Source: Bacillota bacterium (GTDB taxonomy: Bacteria > Bacillota > DSM-12270 > Thermacetogeniales > Thermacetogeniaceae). Taken from it: a stretch of DNA of 64,000 nt. Under the pieces are notes generated by a model, which did no database searches, had not been told where the DNA came from, and was given only the letters and a program-made list of their open reading frames with translations. The stretch covers positions 22,245 to 86,244 of the forward strand of contig JARYLU010000008.1 of assembly GCA_029907475.1 (NCBI GenBank), read 5' to 3'. The position numbers and the translations under genes were made by a program. Below, in pieces: positions 58,618 through 64,000 of the stretch (position 1 is the stretch's first letter; each line of letters begins with the position of its first letter).

Positions 58618-59917
58618 CAGCAGGAGTACTGTCCTGCTTACTTTTATTTTCCGGGCTAGTTGCCAAAACAGACCACCAGGCCTATGAGATTCTGTTTTCC
58701 CTAACATTAACCGCCAGCCTTTTTTTTAGCATTATCAAGAATCTTGCGAAAGCAGCTTTGGCCAAGGTTTTGACTGTCAGTCAGGAGGAATTTCGCAAAA
58801 AGATAAATGAACTTAATGAGAATTTATCGTCGATTAGTGAAGATTTATTACTTGAAGAAATAATAAGTGAACTTAAACTGGAAGGGGCATTTATGACCGC
58901 AGAGGACGGTAAAGGCTGGTACCTGCGTAAAGCCGCCGGAAAATATAAAGAAAATGCCGAGGAGCAAAGTGTATTAGAAGACTTTTTCTTTTCCGCAAGA
59001 ACGGAAACATGTTCCGCGAGCTTACTCCCTGCCGCTGTTCCGGCGGAAGTATTGGTGCCTATTTTCACCGCGAATCTTTCAGGGGCCATTTTCTTGGGTC
59101 ACCGGTGTTCTCACGTCAAGTTTCAAAAAGAGGAGCTTGGCCGGTTAACTTCGTTAGGTTACCGGGTAGGCCAGCGCCTGATAGTTTTACATGTTATAAA
59201 CAAATTGTCGCAGGAAATCAAGGTAATGGCTGAAGAGATCATAGAAACACAGCGGCGGACTCAAAGTCTAAGCATAATAAATAAATTATTGTTTAAGAAT
59301 CTTGAGAACGAGAGAATAGCTGTCGCGCGGGAAATTCATGACGGGCCCTTACAGTTGGGTTTAGAGGTAAGCAGGAGGCTGAAACAGTTATTACAGGAGC
59401 CTTCCGGCGACGAAGACATTGCGGTCAAGATTTCTGCCATACAAGAGATAACTCAAGAACTCAATTATCAACTCCGTTCAGTTTGCGCCGATTTGCGCCC
59501 CTCTTCCCTGGCTGATCTTGGCTTAATTCCGGCTGTGGAATCATGGTGTCAACAGGTGATGCAAAAAGAGCCGATCATTATCTCGCTAAAAGTCAGAGAC
59601 ATATCAAGAGATCAACGTTTTAAAGAGGATATTGAACTGGGTGCTTTCAGGTTCCTGCAAGAAGGCTTGACTAATGACACTCCGGATCGCCCAAAGCCGA
59701 GTTAAGTATATTGCTGATTAAAGGCAGACTTGAGCTGTCAGTCAGCGATTCAGGTAAAGGCTTTGATGCCAGTAAAATTGATGACTGGTTATTAACAGGC
59801 GCCCATTTGGGGATTATTGGCATGCAGGAGAGGATCAAAGGTTTGAACGGTGAATTTACAATCCAGGCCGAACCGGGTCACGGCGTGCAAATTAAGGCCA
59901 GTATTCCGATCAATTAA
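58566..59917 (+). pseudogene. NarL/DegS-type histidine kinase, frameshifted
   Basis: Two membrane segments (~12-31 and ~38-60), a middle sensor part, then HisKA_3 with AREIHDGPLQLGLEVSRRLKQLL and the ATPase domain. The frame breaks at the N-box: after FRFLQEGLTN (59646-59675) the expected ALKHS is damaged; reading resumes two bases later as HSGSPKAELSILLIKG and goes on to VSDSGKGFD and GIIGMQERI. A 7-nt loss explains it. If real, the kinase is inactive; a sequencing error is the alternative. TTG 58566 is the only start after an upstream stop. Confidence 0.8.
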
Positions 59918-59935
59918 TTAAGAGGCGGTTTATCT

Positions 59936-60577
59936 ATGGATATCAATTATGACATCAAGATCAAGGTATTGGTGGTTGATGATCATCCGGTAGTAGCCGA
60001 AGGCACGGTTTCGATGCTTTCTTTCGAACCGCGCATAGCGGTGGCAGGAACGGCCAAAACCGGAAGAGAATGTTTACAATTAGCAGAAACAGCAAAGCCG
60101 GATGTAGTTTTATTAGATATTAACCTCCCCGATATTTGCGGGGTTGATTTAGTAGACAACTTAAAAGAACTCTATCCGGAAATCAAGATAATCATGTTTA
60201 CCGGCCATAATCCGGAGGAGTATATGCAGAGCGCCATGGCTAAAGGGGCCCATGGTTTTCTCTTAAAAGACTGTTCTCCCAAGGAGATGGCCGAAGTGGT
60301 ACTGAGAGTTTTTGCCGGTGAAGTATCTTTTCCACAGAGTATGAGTGTTGTTCTGAAAGCTGTCTCAGGTGCAAAAGACCAGGAAAATCTACTTACGCCC
60401 AGGGAATTGGAGATCATTGAACTGGTGGCCAAAGGATTGCAAAATAAAGAAATTGCGGCAAGTTTGGGAATAAAGACGAGAACAGTGGATTATCATGTTG
60501 GCAACATCTTGACAAAGCTGGGGGTTAGTTCCCGCCTGGAGGCGGTAATAACCTGGAAAAACTTAAAATATTCTTAG
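59936..60577 (+). CDS. NarL/FixJ-family response regulator
   Basis: 213 aa. Receiver domain with DDHPVVAEG, the phospho-acceptor Asp in VVLLDINLPD and the Lys in FLLKDCSP; C-terminal LuxR-type HTH (LTPRELEIIELVAKGLQNKEIAASLGIKTRTVDYHVGNILTKLGV). It is intact, 18 bp after the broken kinase, and its natural partner. Target genes unknown. Confidence 0.93.
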   Translation: MDINYDIKIKVLVVDDHPVVAEGTVSMLSFEPRIAVAGTAKTGRECLQLAETAKPDVVLLDINLPDICGVDLVDNLKELYPEIKIIMFTGHNPEEYMQSAMAKGAHGFLLKDCSPKEMAEVVLRVFAGEVSFPQSMSVVLKAVSGAKDQENLLTPRELEIIELVAKGLQNKEIAASLGIKTRTVDYHVGNILTKLGVSSRLEAVITWKNLKYS

Positions 60578-60615
60578 ACATCAATGCTGTTAGCCCAATT
60601 ATTTACCTGCTGCCA

Positions 60616-60633
60616 CCCCGTAATAATACGGGG
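60616..60633 (+). terminator. Hairpin after response regulator
   Basis: CCCCGTA, loop ATAA, TACGGGG (60616-60633), followed by TTCAAAAT. The stem is good but the T-run is poor, so termination may be weak. Confidence 0.45.
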
Positions 60634-61184
60634 TTCAAAATCTGGCAGATTTGGTATTATTGAATCACCAGAAAGAGCTAATGTTGTAACAGAAGAAAAG
60701 AGAGTACGGTGGCATCACCCTCTTCAACCCCCAAAGTATCTGGAGAGGCCCACCAACTCCCTTACCCTCATGGTTAATTATACCCTTGAGGAGTAGGCTC
60801 TCGGAAACCAGGTTGAAAATGTAAACATCTGGGAGCAAAGAAGAGTTCAAAAGCTGCATTGTGCTCTTTGACAACTTCATATGGCAATGGTAAGCGAGAA
60901 GATACCGGGCAGGGCTAAAATAAGGAGATAGTAAATCAACCTAGGGTTAGAGTAAACCAGGCAGTAAAGGAAATGACACCAGCTAGATTAGGCGGCTTCG
61001 CTCATTAATCCAAGTTTAGACAGAAGGGAATTACCCATCGCCTTCACCTGTGCGTCTAGGTGCTGGTTAATAGCTGCCAGAGAGGCGAACCAGAATCTTT
61101 TTAGCTTTTATCCTGTTTTGTTTCTGATTTCACGCAAGACCCTAGCGTGACTTTACCATGACATTCGCTAAAAACCCCTTTTAA
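60634..61184. other. AT-rich gap without recognisable genes
   Basis: About 550 bp with short broken frames on both strands and no clear RBS, tRNA or terminator. It fits with decayed DNA between the regulator and the following gene fragments. Confidence 0.5.
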
Positions 61185-61487
61185 TCCGACAACTATGCGT
61201 CATGGGGTACTTCTCAATCGGGATCGTATTATGTTGACCTTTATGCATATATACCTCGAAATTATGCCAATTTAGACAATGCTCAATATGAACTCTGGTA
61301 CGGCAATATACATTCTGACTCCGCTTTCATTAATCAAAGCAACTACTACGACCAATGGGTTTATTTAAAACGCTACCGATTTTCGCCAGGTTGTAATGTT
61401 TTTGTGAAATTAAAAGACTTCACACCCGGAGTACCAACCCATACTAAATATGTTGGATTTGACGAGATGAAGTTTGTATTTCTGTAA
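61185..61487 (+). pseudogene. Golvesin-like C-terminal domain fragment
   Basis: A 100-codon open stretch after a stop, with no start: SGSYYVDLYAYIPRNYAN, AQYELWYGN, FINQSNYYDQWVYLKRYRF, and a terminal VGFDEMKFVFL. This is the pattern of golvesin/XlyA-type carbohydrate-binding beta-sandwich domains at the C-terminus of secreted enzymes. Only the tail survives. Confidence 0.6.
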
Positions 61488-61553
61488 TTTGAGAAAGATT
61501 TTTTCAAAGGAAAAAAGGGGGTTTTAACTTAATTACAAGACTCTTAGCTTTGA

Positions 61554-62188
61554 CTTGATGAATGGGATCAAAGATTCACTTCTGAGAAAGAAATAACTGA
61601 AGCTTCTGTTAAAATTATCCAAAAACCACAGCCAAAGATTAAAATGGTCAAGTATCAGGGTCTTTATTCAAAACCAAAGTATACTCTCGAAGCAACCAGT
61701 GACGGGAAAAAAACATTTGTGTACTTTAAAGATGAAAACCTATATTTGCAACAAGACACTTACATAAACCCTCAACCCGGCCAATTACTCCCGGAAGCTC
61801 CACCGGATGCGGTTATTCCCTATTTAAATGGAACTCAAATTCCTTTTGGAGTTGATATTGACTTAGCAGTACACCCGGAGTTACTTGTTCAAAATAAAAT
61901 TTTTAAGAAAGCATCCGTTTCAGTTTTAGGTGAAGAAAAAATCGGAGAAAGGAATGCTTTAAAAATCGAAATAAAAGTACCGGATCCCGGTGCCGAAAAG
62001 CTGGGCGATAAACAGTACTATTGGATCGATACTGAAACGGGCATACTCCTAAAAGGGGAAAAAGCTACAATGGAACTGTAAAACTTAGCTTTACTTTAAA
62101 TAATGTCAAATTAAACGACAACATAAGTGATGAAAATTTCCAGATCCAAATTCCTGATGAAGCAAAAGAATTCCCTTATGCCAAATAA
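61554..62188 (+). pseudogene. LolA/RseB-like secreted protein remnant, frameshifted
   Basis: The frame opens after a stop without a start or RBS (DEWDQRFTSEKEITEASVKI...), runs through YSKPKYTLEATSDGKKTFVYF and YYWIDTETGILLKGE, then stops at 62079-62081. The rest (GTVKLSFTLNNVKL... IQIPDEAKEFPYAK) continues in another frame to 62188. The fold looks like LolA/DUF4367-type lipoproteins that sense or carry lipids. An ATG at 61644 could give a 145 aa product but lacks a RBS. Confidence 0.6.
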
Positions 62189-62499
62189 CTTGTATCTAAG
62201 GCGTGGTGGTGCCTGCGCCGGAAGGCGGCAATGGTCCAGAAGTCGGGCTGCTGGTTGGCGGAAAGAAACATGAAGCCCACATCTTCATAGAGCGCCCTCT
62301 CCAGCTGTTGCTTCCCAAATTAAATGCGCCACGGTTTGCACGCTATCTATCCACCCAGAAACACAATCAATCTGCAAAACAAGCCTGATGCATAATAGCA
62401 TTTGGCACATTGCCAGGATAAATATCCTGTATAAATTGCCGGGCAGGAAAGCCGGGACACTCACCCGGCTTATCCTGCTGACAATAAGAACATTGACAA

Positions 62500-63135
62500 C
62501 TACATACTGATCTCGAAGGCCGCTTGCTGCACTGCCTCCTCGTCGATCTCCTTCAGTCCTTTCTGGCAGCCGTAGACGAGGCTCGTGGTGGCCACGTTGT
62601 TGACAAGACGCGGCCAGCCCTTGCTCACCGTGGTGATCGCCTCCACGGCGGAATCGGTGAAGATCGGGAACCTGGCGCCGGCCAGGCGCATCTGGTGGTC
62701 TATGTAGGCCCTGCACTCCTCCCGGGAGAGGGGCAGCATCCGGTAGCGCATGATCACCCTCTGGTTCAAGGCCTGATGATGGCTAAGAGACAGCTTGACG
62801 ACCAACTGGGGAAGCCCGCACAGGACCAGGATGAACGGGTTCTCCGAGTCCATGGTAAAGTTGAAGAGCAGGTGCAGATCGGAGAGGAACTGAGTGCTGG
62901 CAAGCTGTAGCTCATCCAGGACGATCACCGGGGTCACCTTCTTCTCGCTGTGCATGGAGAAAACGGCATCCTGGATCTGCCGGAACAGGTCGATCTTGCG
63001 AAAGGCGGGCTCCAGGCCGAGGTTCGCCGCCAGACCGCGGTAGAAGTCGTTCACGGTGACGGTGGAGAGTTGGTAGTAGACCACCCGGAACAGGAAGGAG
63101 GACGAGGAGGAGATCTCCTGACAATAATCTTGCAA
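62500..63135 (-). pseudogene. ExeA/TniB-type AAA ATPase, N-terminally truncated
   Basis: 211 codons of a transposition-associated AAA ATPase: Walker B in VIVLDELQLAS, LFNFTMDSENPFILVLCGLPQL (sensor region), GWPRLVNNVATTSLVYG. Full-length relatives have ~50-80 more N-terminal residues with the Walker A P-loop; here that is absent and replaced by a Ser-rich stub after a TTG. No intact transposase partner is in the window. Probably an insertion-sequence relic. Confidence 0.65.
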
Positions 63136-63193
63136 ACGATCTGCCTATTTCCGGCGATCTAAAGAGCTAAAAAACAGTTAAATAAATGAGGAT

Positions 63194-63307
63194 AAGGTGG
63201 CATCCACCAGATCGAGCCCCTAGCAAAGGTCAGATATGGGAAAATCCACCCTACCCTTCGGTATTAGTATACTACCGGGGATGGTGATTTTCAATGGCTG
63301 CCACCTT
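63194..63307. repeat. Nested inverted-repeat element, 114 bp
   Basis: AAGGTGGCA (63194-63202)/TGCCACCTT (63299-63307) enclose GAAAATC.ACC (63240-63250)/GGTGATTTTC (63283-63292), which encloses CGGTA (63259-63263)/TACCG (63273-63277). Three nested perfect or near-perfect arms in a non-coding stretch beside the truncated ATPase. Could be a transposon end, a recombination site or an RNA. Confidence 0.6.
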
Positions 63308-63419
63308 CTTCTAATCTGCTACTTGGAAGGGGGTGCTATCCGAAAATATGGAAGTGGAAGACGAGTTTATCTAGGCTATTGGTAGGAAGTATGAATCTTC
63401 TATGACCCCTCACCTCCCT

Positions 63420-63725
63420 TTCCCTGGCAAGAAGTAGCAAGTCGTGGTACTGTGGGTACTGTGTGAATGTTGTTCCTTCCACTCCGGCTGGAGCGGCGGC
63501 AGCCGGTTGGTGGGAGGTGAAAGTGAACTGTTAAGCCGCCCCTCTAGGACGAAGGTGGACAAGTCCGCCGGGTAAGTGGTGGAATTGCCTCCCCACCCTT
63601 GGCCTGGGGGGGCGGAACCAGGCGAAAGCCTGGCAAGGTGCAAGTGCAAAGTTGAGTTTCAACCCAGCAGGAAACCTGTTAGAAACGGCGAACCCATTAG
63701 GCAAATTATGGTCAAGCGAGGGGTT
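63420..63725 (+). other. Structured non-coding leader
   Basis: Non-coding, hairpin-rich: CCAGGC-GAAA-GCCTGG (63618-63633) is a perfect GNRA tetraloop hairpin; GGAC/GTCC near 63548-63567 and CAGG-AAA-CCTG near 63668-63678 add others. GC and hairpin content exceed that of its neighbours. It precedes the reading frame at 63731. Group II intron-like segments were considered but domain V is not seen. Confidence 0.4.
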
Positions 63726-63730
63726 CAGCC

Positions 63731-63958
63731 GTGGGTCGCCCAGCCTTTTTCCGCCAGCGCATTCTCACCCAGGCAGCCTCCCTGGAGGCCAAGGGGCTGT
63801 TCAACTACCTGGCCAGCGAGATCAGAACCAGGCGGGAGGTGCCCCTGGAAGAGGCCGTGCTGGCGGCACGGGATGTTTTGGAGTACCTGGAACGAAACCT
63901 GTTAACTCGAAACTTCGGACAAATCCAGTTCCCGGCCACTAAAGGAACCCTGTTCTGA
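63731..63958 (+). CDS. Helical hypothetical protein, possibly truncated
   Basis: 75 aa. FFRQRILTQAASLEAKGLFNYLASEIRTRREVPLEEAVLAARDVLEYLE is amphipathic and helical. It resembles in style the N-terminus of the DUF1670 proteins found in multiple copies in Peptococcaceae, but I cannot be sure. The stop at 63956 may cut off a longer protein. GTG start; GCGAGGGG lies upstream. Confidence 0.4.
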   Translation: MGRPAFFRQRILTQAASLEAKGLFNYLASEIRTRREVPLEEAVLAARDVLEYLERNLLTRNFGQIQFPATKGTLF

Positions 63959-64000
63959 TTTTCCACTTCTCCTGCTCCTCTCTTGAGGCCAAAATCCCGC

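Overview
The window is chromosomal DNA of an anaerobic, spore-forming, Gram-positive bacterium of the Clostridia, moderately GC-rich by eye. Gene content points to the thermophilic or syntrophic lineages (Thermacetogenium, Pelotomaculum, Carboxydothermus and relatives): a six-subunit Ech [NiFe] hydrogenase, an archaeal-type chaperonin inside the hrcA-dnaK operon, sporulation genes (spoIIP, a SpoIVFA-like gene, a GerM-like lipoprotein) and T-box and CIRCE regulation. No species name can be given from sequence reading alone. Layout: 1-14 kb carries division and growth genes (minC partial, minD, minE, rodA, an M23-like SpoIVFA homologue), two linked radical-SAM-associated genes, RNase E/G, the rplU-prp-rpmA ribosomal cluster, obgE, yhbY and proBA. 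14-20 kb holds an amino-acid permease, nadD, an RRM protein, yqeK, rsfS, an HD-GYP gene, a GerMN lipoprotein and a histidine kinase remnant. 20-24 kb is the leuS operon (leuS, ogt, comEA), driven by a consensus promoter and a leucine T-box leader with a complete tRNA-Ala gene inside it. 24-30 kb is the echABCDEF operon, ending in a strong terminator. 30-36 kb has a Fur-family regulator, tatA, htrA, comEC and pfkA. 36-45 kb has two tandem microproteins, holA, rpsT, spoIIP, murJ, lepA and hemW. 44.8-45.5 kb is a non-coding block with a rod-like RNA candidate and a dispersed structured repeat, followed by a perfect CIRCE and the hrcA-chaperonin-grpE-dnaK-dnaJ-rsmE-mtaB run, then hinT and an endonuclease III-like gene. 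From 55.5 kb to the end the DNA is accessory and decaying: a CPBP protease remnant, an acyltransferase-SGNH gene, a frameshifted sensor kinase beside an intact response regulator, fragments of secreted proteins, a truncated transposition ATPase and several structured non-coding stretches. How the parts fit: most genes up to 55 kb are housekeeping, covering translation, cell envelope, protein quality control and energy conservation. Ech couples ferredoxin oxidation to H2 formation and ion pumping. The most unusual observation is the tRNA-Ala(GGC) gene lying exactly where stem III of the leuS T-box should be, upstream of its T-box sequence and terminator, so tRNA maturation would cut the riboswitch in two.
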